In this document: positions 1-7,942 of the stretch, piece by piece
Position numbering within the stretch: the stretch's first letter is position 1
Layout of the letters: every line of letters starts with the position of its first letter
NCBI RefSeq assembly: GCF_014737315.1
Contig: NZ_JPUF01000010.1
Coordinates: 1 to 64,000, forward strand
Source of the DNA: Treponema zioleckii
Lineage (GTDB): Bacteria; Spirochaetota; Spirochaetia; Treponematales; Treponemataceae
Direction: 5' to 3'
Length of the DNA stretch: 64,000 nucleotides
Translations under genes and position numbers: made by a program
Notes under the pieces: generated by a model
What the model saw: the letters and a program-made list of their open reading frames with translations, nothing else
Told to the model about the DNA's origin: nothing
Databases searched by the model: none

Positions 1-332
1 TTTCCATTTGGAGCGGGGCTTGGAGACGCTGACGCTGCACCATTTTCCGGCATCGGGGAAGGCTCCTCTGAATCCGATTTCTTTTTCTTAGAAAAATCTG
101 GTTCCGCATAGGAATTCCCAAAATGATAGATGTCGTCATCGCCATAAACAGTGTACCCAGATGATGATGGTTGGTCATAGTCACAACTTTTACATAATAA
201 TGTAACACAAAGCCCTATAATTATAGGAATAACTGGTATCGCAAACTCGCCCGTCGGGTCCACATACCTTACCGGGTTGTTCCCCGCGTAGTGATAACAA
301 TTGAGATTGATTGGACTGACAGCCCGCAAATC
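1..332 (-). pseudogene. Orphan Rhs C-terminal tip 1 (5'-truncated, runs off the left edge)
   Basis: An open minus-strand frame runs from an in-frame TGA (333-335) to the window edge. It begins with a remnant of the Rhs core, NCYHYAGNNPVRYVDPTG, and then switches to unrelated sequence with a hydrophobic stretch (about residues 31-50 of the fragment) and a Pro/Ser-rich region. There is no ATG and no ribosome binding site before the core, so it cannot be translated alone as it stands. Rhs loci often keep such displaced tips downstream as recombination substrates. The core match is seen directly; the silent-cassette role is inference. The 3' end is outside the window. Confidence 0.7.
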
Positions 333-635
333 TCAACGGATTTCAGGTACTTTCGTGCCTTAAATTCCCCTTTTTGGCTCCAGAAAGACAAAATCGGCTC
401 AGGTTTTAAAATCCTCCATCAAGAATTTTATCGGCGGAAAACTTCCGTCCGCGAAAAATTCTAAAACCACTCGTCAGAAAATTCGAGCGGTTTTAGAACG
501 GCAAAAACTACGCTATATGTAGCGTAATCCTTAATTTTCCCCGAAAAAGGCGCTTTTTGTGGCGGGCTTTCCGGGGAAAAGTGGATTTTTTTGTTCTTCC
601 TACAAATCGCGATTTGTTGGGGGGAAGAAGCGTTG
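245..635. repeat. Rhs cassette leader repeat, copy 1
   Basis: About 370-390 bp that reappears with scattered mismatches at 1745-2117. On the minus strand it lies just 5' of, and includes, the Rhs core remnant. It carries serial inverted repeats: TCTAAAACCACTCG/CGAGCGGTTTTAGA (460-497), TACGCTA/TAGCGTA (509-526), TTTTCCCCG/CGGGGAAAA (535-580) and the perfect palindrome ACAAATCGCGATTTGT (602-617). No open frame is conserved through it. It could be the homology used to swap tips. Confidence 0.8.
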
Positions 636-686
636 GTACTATTTTTTCATCCAAAAGTTTTTGCAATTCCGAGACAGGAATCAACC

Positions 687-730
687 AAGTTCACTCAGAA
701 TTCTTTTATTGAAACAGACTGAGTGAACTT
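687..730. terminator. 12-bp perfect inverted repeat after the orphan-tip-2 immunity gene
   Basis: AAGTTCACTCAG (687-698) and CTGAGTGAACTT (719-730) form a perfect stem around a 20-nt loop. The structure sits about 40 nt past the stop of the minus-strand gene ending at 769. There is no strong U-tract on either side, so termination is only one possibility. Confidence 0.4.
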
Positions 731-768
731 ACTAAACAAAATCGATTGCCTCCTCTTAACTATAAATC

Positions 769-1194
769 TTATAAAGTCTGCAAATATTTTATTGCCATAT
801 ATTCATAAAGATATTGAAGGAAATCGGTTTTATAATAAACTTTCGTTTGCAGGTCTTGCATTGCTTGGAAATTCAAAATACGGAATTTTTGCGTTGTATT
901 GTTTTCATCTGTCGTAATATATACAGTGTATATACCTTCGGACGGAAGTGACTTCGGAACTAACAGAGGACTAAGTTTCGGGCAACCATTTTTTTTACCC
1001 CAACCAGTCAATGAGTCTCTAAAAATCACAAAAGGATAAGCAGCAGGCTCTTTCTCACTGTCATAAATGACAATGTTTTTACCTTCGTTTCCTCTTTGAT
1101 TTAGTTCAACTTTTATTGATTTAATTTCGTTTGAGAAACAGAATGTACATGACAGCAATAAAGAAAAAAATACGATTATCCGTTTGTTAATCAC
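769..1194 (-). CDS. Small secreted protein, putative immunity partner of orphan Rhs tip 2
   Basis: 141 residues with a GTG start at 1194, chosen because an AAGGAGG ribosome binding site lies 6 nt upstream; a longer in-frame reading has no comparable site. The N-terminus is a plausible signal peptide (NKRIIVFFSLLLSCTFCFS), so the mature protein would be periplasmic or outer-membrane attached. The remainder is a small beta-rich-looking domain that I do not recognise. Its start overlaps the stop of the Rhs tip by 8 nt, the coupling expected of a toxin-immunity pair. The immunity role rests on position and size only. Confidence 0.55.
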   Translation of the reverse strand: MINKRIIVFFSLLLSCTFCFSNEIKSIKVELNQRGNEGKNIVIYDSEKEPAAYPFVIFRDSLTGWGKKNGCPKLSPLLVPKSLPSEGIYTVYITTDENNTTQKFRILNFQAMQDLQTKVYYKTDFLQYLYEYMAIKYLQTL

Positions 1195-1825
1195 AAAACG
1201 CCTCCTTAAAAAAATTATTAAGATTATTCCATGCATTTTCAAACTTATCCTTCCAAACACAAGCTCTAATATCATATAAATAATCTGGCAAACTTTTCTC
1301 TTGTCGATCAAATATACCAATTGTGTTAAAGGATATAGTTTCGAGAGTATCAGTAGTTCCTTTCCAGCCAACCACATCAACGTTTCCTCCAAAAGCCTTT
1401 TCCCACGATTCTTCAAAGTTCCCCTGATGGCAATTTTCAAATATTACAAGCTTAAGATTTTTACTAAGTTTACTTTTGTCAATATCACTTGGTGAAAAAT
1501 CCAAATTATCTGAAGTGCAAATGCTACCATTCTTACGGCCATGGCCGCTTGTAATTACGGCATAACATTCAGGATCTTGAACGGCTTGTACTATATCATT
1601 TCGGGTTCCACGAATTATCATTTTTGCACTAACACCAGACAAAATTGAACCCGTAAAATTTCCAAATTGGGACCATATTTCCGACAGCAACATTTTGTCG
1701 TTATCTTCGCCAAATGTAAAAATGAAATAGACATTTTCCCTTCCATCCGGGTCGGTATACCTCACCGGGTTGTTCCCCGCGTAGTGGTAACAATTGAGAT
1801 TGATTGGAGTGACAGCCCACGAATC
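1187..1825 (-). pseudogene. Orphan Rhs tip 2 with caspase-like (clan CD) cysteine protease signature
   Basis: The frame opens after a TGA (1826-1828) and has no ATG start. It reads through the Rhs core remnant NCYHYAGNNPVRYTDPDGRE (about residues 11-30) into a ~170-residue tip. The tip has a hydrophobic block ending in a His-Gly pair (YAVITSGHG) and, about 35 residues later, a second block ending in a Cys (LKLVIFENCHQG). That order and spacing is the hallmark of clan CD proteases (caspase, CHAT, clostripain). A GTG at 1765 could start a short product, but without a ribosome binding site. It probably functions only after recombination onto a full-length Rhs gene. The core is seen; the protease call is inferred from motif layout. 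Confidence 0.6.
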
Positions 1826-2117
1826 TCAATGGATTTCAGGCATTTTCACGCCAAAAATCCGCTTTTAGGCTCCATAAAGACAAAAATCAGCTCAGGATTT
1901 TAACTCCTCCATAAAAAATTTTATCGGCGGAAAACTTCCGTCCTCGAAAAATTCTAAAACCACTCGTCAGTTGATTCGAGCGGTTTTAGAACGGTAAAAA
2001 CTACGCTATATGTAGCGCAATCCTTAAATTTCCCCGGAAAAGGCGCTTTTTGTGGTGGGCTTTCCGGGGGAAAGTGGATTTTTTGGTATTCCTACAAATC
2101 GCGATTTGGGGGGAGAA
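1745..2117. repeat. Rhs cassette leader repeat, copy 2
   Basis: Second copy of the leader at 245-635, aligned from the Rhs core (1745-1800) through the same four inverted repeats. The terminal palindrome is ACAAATCGCGATTTGG here (2094-2109), one mismatch from the perfect version. The in-frame TGA that interrupts the Rhs reading upstream of the core is at the same relative position in both copies, so the truncation predates the duplication or was copied with it. Confidence 0.8.
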
Positions 2118-2144
2118 GAGACTACAGTTTCGACGATGACAATA

Positions 2145-2612
2145 TTATTCATAAAAAGGAATATCCTTTTTTATATTCTCTGGAAGAGGTTTTCCAAAAA
2201 AAGAATAATTCAATCTATCTATTACTCCTGACTCCATCCATGCAGCTGCTAATTCCAAACCAAAACATTGTTCTCGGTCAACCTTAGTAAACACTGCATT
2301 ATTTACATTTTTGAAAATAAAAAAATCAGTTCCGCCTGCTGGATTATTATATTTATAGAAAATTGTTTTTCTTTTTTCCGCAAGTTCCTTATTACAAATA
2401 ATTTTCCATTTATCACTTTTTAAGCAATCTCGGTCAAGCCAGATTCTAAAGACCTCGTCCTTTTCAATCACTTCATTTATATCGTCATCTTCAGAATCTG
2501 AATAATAATTGAAAAAAGCCACATCATCTGCTTCCAAAATTTGACAATAACAATGAAATTTTTCATCAAAATCAAATCTGTATATATCGCCAACTTTCTT
2601 TCTTCTCGCCAT
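2145..2612 (-). CDS. Imm26-like immunity protein
   Basis: 155 residues starting at ATG 2612 (MARRKKVGDIYRF), with AGGAG 8 nt upstream inside the end of the preceding Rhs tip. The layout matches the Imm26 family of polymorphic-toxin immunity proteins: an N-terminal 'GDIYRF...Y.QIL' strand pair, a central 'VFRIWLDRD...W.II' segment and a C-terminal 'GLELAAAWMESGVIDRL' helix. It should be cytoplasmic (no signal peptide) and neutralise the toxin encoded immediately upstream; stop and start are only 4 nt apart. Family assignment is from remembered consensus, not a search. Confidence 0.7.
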   Translation of the reverse strand: MARRKKVGDIYRFDFDEKFHCYCQILEADDVAFFNYYSDSEDDDINEVIEKDEVFRIWLDRDCLKSDKWKIICNKELAEKRKTIFYKYNNPAGGTDFFIFKNVNNAVFTKVDREQCFGLELAAAWMESGVIDRLNYSFFGKPLPENIKKDIPFYE

Positions 2613-2616
2613 TTTT

Positions 2617-3381
2617 TTACTCCTGAACTTTTCCAAATCCTGTATAAGGTGCAATATTACCAAAAGCTTTATTTGATGCTTCATGATATGCTGGTCCCAG
2701 TGGATTAAATTTGCTTACACCCCTGATTGCATTACCAGATGTACCTTTGTGACCATTTATCGTATCAGACTGCGCACCGCCATTTTTATCTATAAGCTGC
2801 TGCTCCCGGCCTCTTATCGCAAGTCTGCCTTGTTCTCCATAGGCAAATTTATCAATCTGCACATTCTTAAATCCTTGCTTTGCCATATGATGATCTTTAT
2901 GCCGTTTCGCTAAAACTTCAGAAGGAGTTCCATATCCACTAGCTCGTCCTGAATATACAACCCCTTCATCATTGGTCATTGTGTATGTCAGATAAAGTTT
3001 TGTCTCTTGCTTTGCTTTAACAGCAGTTTTTACCGCAGCCCCGGCGCCTACTACTGCAGAAGCCTTTAAAACTGTTTGAGGAAGTTGGATATTTCCACCG
3101 TAGGCCCCTCCGCAAATGCCACCAAAACAAGTTGCACTACCTGTGTATCCAAACCCCATATCGGAAGAAAATCTTGAATAAGCAAATACGTTAGCTTCAG
3201 CCCTTCCATCCGGGTCGGTATACCGCACCGGGTTGTTCCCCGCGTAGTGGTAACAATTGAGATTGATGTGATTAAACACACCGCCCATGCCCGGCAATTT
3301 GGAATTATGCTGTTTTGCCTCGTCATTTGTAGGCGCAACAGGGATGTGATCTCCCAAAGCAGGGTCTGTGCTAATCCACAT
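2617..3381 (-). pseudogene. Orphan Rhs tip 3 with GIY-YIG-like nuclease toxin domain
   Basis: 254 residues, beginning abruptly inside the Rhs core at MWISTDPALGDHIPVAP and running through NCYHYAGNNPVRYTDPDGR (about residues 43-61). A TAG lies four codons upstream and there is no ribosome binding site, so the rest of the Rhs shell is missing. After a variable linker the tip shows YLTYTMTNDEGVVYSGRASG, then KRHKDHH and RGREQQLID, an arrangement compatible with the Y..Y-G, R and E positions of GIY-YIG nucleases found in other Rhs tips. The paired Imm26-like gene follows directly. The toxin activity is inferred. Confidence 0.65.
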
Positions 3382-3542
3382 GCGTTTTTTATACTAAATT
3401 ACAATTCTTAAATGAGTATTAACAGTATAAAACTTGGTTGATTCAATTCTGCAGAACTTAACTGGATTGGCACCGATTTGCGCAGATTCCGAATCAAGTT
3501 CGGAATGACAGTACCGCTAAGGAGAGTTTGTCTAAAAAATTG

Positions 3543-3568
3543 CGTCATGCCGAATTTATTTCGGCATC
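3543..3568. repeat. Dispersed palindrome TCATGCCGAA..TTCGGCATC
   Basis: ATGCCGAA (3547-3554) and TTCGGCAT (3560-3567) form a short hairpin. Near-identical copies occur at 10965-10992, and variants (CACCCCGAA..TTCGGGGT; GTCATGCTGAGC..) at 13811-13832 and around 40069-40088. All are intergenic. It belongs to the widespread class of short dispersed palindromes rather than to a gene. Confidence 0.6.
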
Positions 3569-3619
3569 TATACTGCACATTTTGTATGAAGGACTTCGAA
3601 GCAGGTTTGGAATGCCAAC

Positions 3620-3826
3620 GGTCACACACGACTGGCTAGGATGGTCACACATTCCTAGCCAGGATGGTCACACATTCCTAGCCAGGATGGTCACACAAAC
3701 CTGGCCAGTATGGTCACACAAACCTAGCCGGGATGGTCTCACAAACCTAGCAAGGACGGTCACACAAGCCTAGCTAGGATGGTCTCACCTGACTGTCTAG
3801 AACGGTCGTACAAATCTTGTCGGTCA
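3620..3826. repeat. 23-bp tandem repeat, about nine units
   Basis: Eight consecutive 23-bp units beginning GGTCACACA (consensus GGTCACACAAACCTAGCCAG plus GAT) start at 3620, and a ninth diverged unit follows. Neighbouring units are not identical and the unit length is not a multiple of three, so a coding origin is unlikely. There are no unique spacers, so it is not a CRISPR array. It lies between the Rhs array and the tRNA. Function unknown. Confidence 0.85.
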
Positions 3827-3990
3827 GGCTGAACTCGATTCAGCATCCACGTTTGCCGAGCAAAGTCCCGCACATCGCGCTAAAAGAGTTGGTGATTTTT
3901 CATCAAGTCTTTTTTTATGCCGTTTTGATTTTTGGGCTTTTTGGAGAAATAAAAAAAATCAAAAAATTTTATTTATTTTGAAAAAATCTA

Positions 3991-4019
3991 TTGACACTTT
4001 TATTCAAAGAGAATAGTAT
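3991..4019 (+). promoter_or_regulatory. Sigma-70-type promoter for tRNA-Asn
   Basis: TTGACA (3991-3996) and TAGTAT (4014-4019) are separated by exactly 17 bp, 43 bp upstream of the mature tRNA 5' end. Confidence 0.8.
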
Positions 4020-4062
4020 ATCTATCGTTCGCTAGCGACTAGTAAACAACAAAATAAAATCT

Positions 4063-4135
4063 GATCCCTTAGCTCAGTCGGTAGAGCAACGGACTGTTAA
4101 TCCGTGTGTCGCTGGTTCAAGCCCAGCAGGGGTCG
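4063..4135 (+). tRNA. tRNA-Asn (GTT)
   Basis: 73-nt cloverleaf: acceptor GATCCCT pairs with AGGGGTC (one G-T pair), D-arm AGCTCAGTCGGTAGAGC, anticodon stem CGGA..TCCG with loop CTGTTAA giving anticodon GTT, and T-arm GCTGG TTCAAGC CCAGC. The discriminator base is G. CCA is not encoded (GAAAG follows). It sits between a good promoter and an intrinsic terminator as a monocistronic unit. Confidence 0.95.
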
Positions 4136-4141
4136 AAAGTT

Positions 4142-4170
4142 AAGCCATCCAATCGGATGGCTTTTTTATT
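4142..4170 (+). terminator. Intrinsic terminator after tRNA-Asn
   Basis: AGCCATCC and GGATGGCT form a perfect stem with loop AATC and are followed by a T-rich run, 8 nt past the tRNA. Confidence 0.85.
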
Positions 4171-4237
4171 TCCCTTTTACTGTTTTACAAATACAGACCT
4201 TTACATATTCGGTTCAATTTTTTGGGAAAAATTAGAC

Positions 4238-4268
4238 CAAAAATCTAGGGCGGACGCCCTAGATTTTT
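4238..4268. terminator. Strong hairpin between tRNA-Asn and the cyclo-ligase gene
   Basis: AAATCTAGGGCG (4241-4252) and CGCCCTAGATTT (4255-4266) make a 12-bp perfect stem with a 2-nt loop, flanked by T/A runs on both sides. It can therefore terminate the minus-strand gene ending at 4318 and possibly plus-strand readthrough. Confidence 0.8.
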
Positions 4269-4317
4269 ACAAGGCAAGTTGTTAAAAAAATCGACATTCG
4301 ACCTGTTAGCTGAGGTA

Positions 4318-4947
4318 TTAAATGCTGGTGCGCAACAAGGCTGATTCGGTGGCGACAAAATCAACTTTTATGTCGTGGGAGTCGGTCGGAATGCTTTGAA
4401 CGATTTGGCAGTCGAAACAAAGACCGCATAAAGTGAGTTTTTTTGCGATTATTGTCGGAATGTAGCGGTCATAAAATCCCTTGCCTTTGCCGAGTCTTTC
4501 GCCGTTTTTGGTAAAGCCGAGACCTGGAATTACGGCGAAGACGTTTTTTTCTGAAAGATTTTCCGGCTCAATTTTTTTGAGCGTGGTGAGCGGCTCCAAA
4601 ATATTGTAAGAGCCGATTTCTGTTTGGGCGTGGAGCGGAACATCATTTTTTAGGACGAAAAAATCCATTAGGGAAGTGCCGGGGCGAATTCTTGGGACTG
4701 CGAGAATTTTATTTTGCTTGCGGGCCTCTTCAATGATTTTGGAGCAGCTTATTTCGTTTCCGGCCTGCAAGAAAGCTAGCACGATGTGAGATTCAGAAAA
4801 ACTTTTAAGGTTTATAATTCGCTCGTTTGCGGCAAGTGAATTTTCTGTTGGTGCGCCAAAGGAAAAAAGATTTTTTAGGGCGAGCCTGTTTTTTTTTCGC
4901 AGAGCGTTTTTTTCTTCGATAACATTCAAACAAAAATCATTTTCCAT
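4318..4947 (-). CDS. 5-formyltetrahydrofolate cyclo-ligase family protein
   Basis: 209 residues, a usual length for the family. Converts 5-formyl-THF to 5,10-methenyl-THF with ATP in one-carbon metabolism; cytoplasmic. The signature GLGFTKNGERLGKGKGFYD (about residues 147-165) is the family's substrate and Mg-ATP binding segment. It is preceded by a Lys/Arg-rich N-terminal helix (EKNALRKKNRLAL) that normally supplies nucleotide contacts. The ATG at 4947 has GGGGAG 9 nt upstream. The gene starts 29 nt after the M16 gene stop on the same strand and is probably co-transcribed. Family call is firm. Confidence 0.9.
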   Translation of the reverse strand: MENDFCLNVIEEKNALRKKNRLALKNLFSFGAPTENSLAANERIINLKSFSESHIVLAFLQAGNEISCSKIIEEARKQNKILAVPRIRPGTSLMDFFVLKNDVPLHAQTEIGSYNILEPLTTLKKIEPENLSEKNVFAVIPGLGFTKNGERLGKGKGFYDRYIPTIIAKKLTLCGLCFDCQIVQSIPTDSHDIKVDFVATESALLRTSI

Positions 4948-4976
4948 AAAATTTTACTCCCCAATTTTTTTATTTC

Positions 4977-7772
4977 CTATTTTCGTGAATCTGCTGAATA
5001 AATTCGGATTGGCGGAATCTTTTCGAGCCAAGCCTGCGCGATTACGAAATAATCGTCCTGCAGAGCTTTGTCTATGGCTTCGTACTGGTCAAGATAGAGT
5101 TTTGGGTTTTTAAGCTCGCATCCTTTTTGAATCAACTTTACGGTGCCGAGCGCAGACTGAACGTCCGAAAGATTGTTCAGAATCCAAAGATTTTCCATCC
5201 GTTCGACAAGTTCGGCTTTTTGAAGGTCGCGGGCTTCTTCATCTTTTTGCGCGACGAGTTTTCGTAAATCCTCGGTCAGTTCGCTCACCGCGTCTTTGTA
5301 TGCTTTGTCAACGGAATTTGTGCGCTCCACGTTCAAAATCGAAATCCGTGCGAAAGGCAAATCTTTTTCCGGCGGATAAATTTTTACGCTGATTTCTGGA
5401 TTTTGCTTTTTCGCCTTTTTTGCGATTCTCTCGGAAAGCTCGTAGAGAAGGGCATTGAACAGTGCCGAATCCGTGGAAGAAATTTCTGGCGACGGAAGAA
5501 CGTACAGAACCGGGTCTAGGAATTTTGTGGTCGGAATGAGAATTTGAGGGCGCGGACCTGCGTCTTCGGCCGCAACGTCAGTCAAAAATAGGTGCGTGAG
5601 CTGAATCCGCTTGGTTTTTGCGGAAAAATCCGGCTCCGGAATATTCGCTGGCTTTGCCGCAGTTTCTTCGTGCGTTTCAAGAATCCCGAATGCGTTGTTC
5701 AAGATTTCTTTTAGCTCGGAATCCTTTTTTATTCCGCCCGCAAGCGCAATCGAAAATCTTGAAGAATCGAGGTAGAGCGGGTAAACTTCGGAAATTTTGT
5801 AAAAATCCATTTTTGAAGGCTTGTCGTTTTTGTCATCAAAAAGCATCGGATAATTTGATTTGCTGTAAATTTGTTTTATCGCTGCGCTCAGAAGCTGAAA
5901 TTCGCTAGTTCCTTTTTTGAGTCGCCACTGCGTTCGTTCGTCGTAAGTGATTCCGTCTGCAAGGACTGGAGTTATGTCTCCGTAAACGAAGGCGCCCGAA
6001 GTTGCATTTATGATTTGAACGAATTCCTCGGCGGCGCAAGTAACGTTTATGTATGCGCTTGAGCTGCCTGTTTTTGCCGAAACGTCGTATTGGCCCTTTA
6101 TAAATCCGTTCATGTAGAGCAGGTCGATTTGATTTCTGATGTTCACCGCGATTGCGTCGATTAAGACGGTGGCAAGACCGATGTATTCTGGGGCAAACAT
6201 GTAGTCTCCGCCCTGAATCGAGATTGTGAAAGAAACCGTTTTTGCGGATTTTGTGCGTTTTGCCACGACTGGAATTCCGTTTTTGAGCGTGAATGTTGAG
6301 AATGCCTTGCGGTTTTCTTCTATAAATTTGCTCGCCGATTTTGAAATTTCTTTTCCAAAATCAATTGCCTCGATTTTTTCCTGCGAAGGCTGATTGATTT
6401 TTTCTTTTAGAAGATTCTGGTAGAAATCCTGCCTGTACCAGGCTCCGTTTTTTGATGTTACGGCTTCGTAACCAGCCTTTTTAAAATTCTTGGCGTATTT
6501 GTTGTATGTTCTGCTGTTGACGATTACAAAAACGTAAGGCTCGCTTGAAGCAAGTTTTTTCGCGAGCGAGTCCGCCGAAAGTTTTGCAAGGTCGCTTTCC
6601 CGCGAAAAAAACGAAGATTCGTCGTTTTGCGTGGTGAGCCAGAGCGAAAGTTCTTCCATAAATTCTTTTGAATCGTCGCTTTTTTTTGTTCGCTCTGATT
6701 TTATTTTTGAGAGTTCAAAATCAAGATAAAATTGGCTCAAAAGATTCTGCGCGTTGATTTTTTTTAAGAAAAGCTCGCTTTGCTCGGCAGGATTCATTTT
6801 TGTTTTTTCTAGGAGTGACTGAAAAATCAGGCGCGATGAGCCTTTTTTTTGCGCGCTTGCCACGTTTGCGTATTCGGCTCCGCGAATCGCGAGGTTTTTC
6901 TCGCTGATTAAAGACTCTTTGAACGCGGAAAAATCTTCGTCCAGCGTTGCGGCAAGAATATCGCACTCGTTCCGTGAAAAATCAGTGTATTCAACGACAA
7001 TTTGCGTGATTTCGTCGCTAAAATCCGTGTCGTGAAGAACGAATTTTTTTGCGGACTTTGTATTTTTGTATTTTTTAAGAGCGTTTCGATTTTTTTTGTA
7101 GAGAAAGTTTTCTTCGTCAGATTCTTGTGCATTTGGCAGCGAACCGAAATATTTTTGGGCTAGTTTTTCTGCCGCAGATGCTGAAATGTTTCCGCTCACC
7201 AACAAAATCGAATTCCTTGCGGTAAAAAAGTTTTTTTCGATTTGCAAAAGTATCGTCCTTGTTGCGGCAACTGAACGTGCGGCAAAAATTTCTGGCGAGA
7301 TTCCGCTGTCGCTTTTCCACGGAGTTGTCGGTGACATTTTTGCTTCGATTGCGGAATTTATGAATCCTCCGACGCTCGAAGAATATTCTTTTAATTCCTC
7401 GTTCATTTTTTTTGTTTCTGCCCTGATTTTTGCGTCACTCGGATTGAGCGGGCTGAGCGCTTTTGAAAGTTCGAGAAATGCTTTTTCGCTGTCGGTGGGA
7501 GCCACTGTTTTTACGAGTCGGATTGTGTCCGAACCGATTTCGAGATTTTTGAGTCGGGCGTAAAGCGTAAAAAGTCCCTGATTCTTTTCGTTTTGAGAGC
7601 TGATTCCAGTTCTGATTAAAAGTTCCGTGCGAACCGTTGCGCTGGAATTGTCTTCCAGAAAGTACATTACGAGTCCGTTTTCGAATGTGAATTTTTTTAT
7701 GTCTTCGTTCGAGAATGCGAATATTTTTGCGGCAATAAAAATTGATGCCATTAAAAGAAGAAATTTTTTCAT
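4977..7772 (-). CDS. Secreted M16 (insulinase-like) protein lacking the zinc site
   Basis: 931 residues with an N-terminal signal peptide (KKFLLLMASIFIAAKIFAF) and two M16-type halves (about 25-450 and 490-930), so it is a fused two-domain clam-shell protein in the periplasm. The HxxEH zinc motif is replaced: GLFTLYARL (66-74) aligns with GLFHLYEHM of the active paralogue at 15218-16705, so all three key residues are changed (H to T, E to A, H to R). The second half shows no HxxEH either. It should bind peptide or assist an active partner rather than cleave. The ATG at 7772 has no Shine-Dalgarno but a TATAAT only 6 nt upstream. Confidence 0.85.
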   Translation of the reverse strand: MKKFLLLMASIFIAAKIFAFSNEDIKKFTFENGLVMYFLEDNSSATVRTELLIRTGISSQNEKNQGLFTLYARLKNLEIGSDTIRLVKTVAPTDSEKAFLELSKALSPLNPSDAKIRAETKKMNEELKEYSSSVGGFINSAIEAKMSPTTPWKSDSGISPEIFAARSVAATRTILLQIEKNFFTARNSILLVSGNISASAAEKLAQKYFGSLPNAQESDEENFLYKKNRNALKKYKNTKSAKKFVLHDTDFSDEITQIVVEYTDFSRNECDILAATLDEDFSAFKESLISEKNLAIRGAEYANVASAQKKGSSRLIFQSLLEKTKMNPAEQSELFLKKINAQNLLSQFYLDFELSKIKSERTKKSDDSKEFMEELSLWLTTQNDESSFFSRESDLAKLSADSLAKKLASSEPYVFVIVNSRTYNKYAKNFKKAGYEAVTSKNGAWYRQDFYQNLLKEKINQPSQEKIEAIDFGKEISKSASKFIEENRKAFSTFTLKNGIPVVAKRTKSAKTVSFTISIQGGDYMFAPEYIGLATVLIDAIAVNIRNQIDLLYMNGFIKGQYDVSAKTGSSSAYINVTCAAEEFVQIINATSGAFVYGDITPVLADGITYDERTQWRLKKGTSEFQLLSAAIKQIYSKSNYPMLFDDKNDKPSKMDFYKISEVYPLYLDSSRFSIALAGGIKKDSELKEILNNAFGILETHEETAAKPANIPEPDFSAKTKRIQLTHLFLTDVAAEDAGPRPQILIPTTKFLDPVLYVLPSPEISSTDSALFNALLYELSERIAKKAKKQNPEISVKIYPPEKDLPFARISILNVERTNSVDKAYKDAVSELTEDLRKLVAQKDEEARDLQKAELVERMENLWILNNLSDVQSALGTVKLIQKGCELKNPKLYLDQYEAIDKALQDDYFVIAQAWLEKIPPIRIYSADSRK

Positions 7773-7778
7773 ACAAGG

Positions 7779-7784
7779 ATTATA
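7779..7784 (-). promoter_or_regulatory. -10 box placed for a leaderless mRNA
   Basis: TATAAT on the minus strand ends 6 nt before the ATG of the M16 gene (7772). A start site 6-7 nt past the -10 would fall on the start codon itself. A TTTAAA lies 17 bp further upstream. No ribosome binding site is visible, in agreement with leaderless translation. Confidence 0.5.
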
Positions 7785-7882
7785 GGATTTATTCGTAAAT
7801 TTTTAAATAATTCTGTGGGGCTGTTTTTATGGATATGTTGACTTGTCGTTTTTATGTGATTAGTGTAGTATACATTATATAA

Positions 7883-7937
7883 GGGACGTTTGCGATTTGT
7901 GGCGGCTTGCCTCCGATTTCTCATGGATGAAGGAGGC
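7883..7937 (+). promoter_or_regulatory. 5' leader of the 26-aa toxin mRNA: Shine-Dalgarno sequestering hairpin
   Basis: GCCTCC (7909-7914) is perfectly complementary to GGAGGC (7932-7937), which contains the AGGAGG ribosome binding site of the small toxin. A 5' tract AGGGACGTTTGCGA (7883-7896) is nearly complementary to TCGCGAACGTCCCT (8108-8121) past the toxin gene, allowing long-range 5'-3' pairing. Such folding is typical of type I toxin mRNAs. Confidence 0.6.
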
Positions 7938-7942
7938 TGTCT

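Noticed and set aside
723-917. 64-codon plus-strand ORF opposite the immunity gene
   Set aside because: It begins inside the inverted repeat at 687-730, has no ribosome binding site, and is opposite the better supported minus-strand gene.
3528-3773. 81-codon plus-strand reading frame over the 23-bp repeats
   Set aside because: The repeat period is not a multiple of three, there is no ribosome binding site, and the predicted peptide is a translation of the dispersed palindrome plus minisatellite.
3620-3826. Possible CRISPR array
   Set aside because: Units are contiguous, without unique spacers, and no cas genes are nearby. The same reasoning excludes 13368-13803 and 51773-51970.
4063-4135. 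tRNA-Asn as an integration site for the Rhs region
   Set aside because: No direct repeat of the tRNA 3' end and no integrase were seen on either side.
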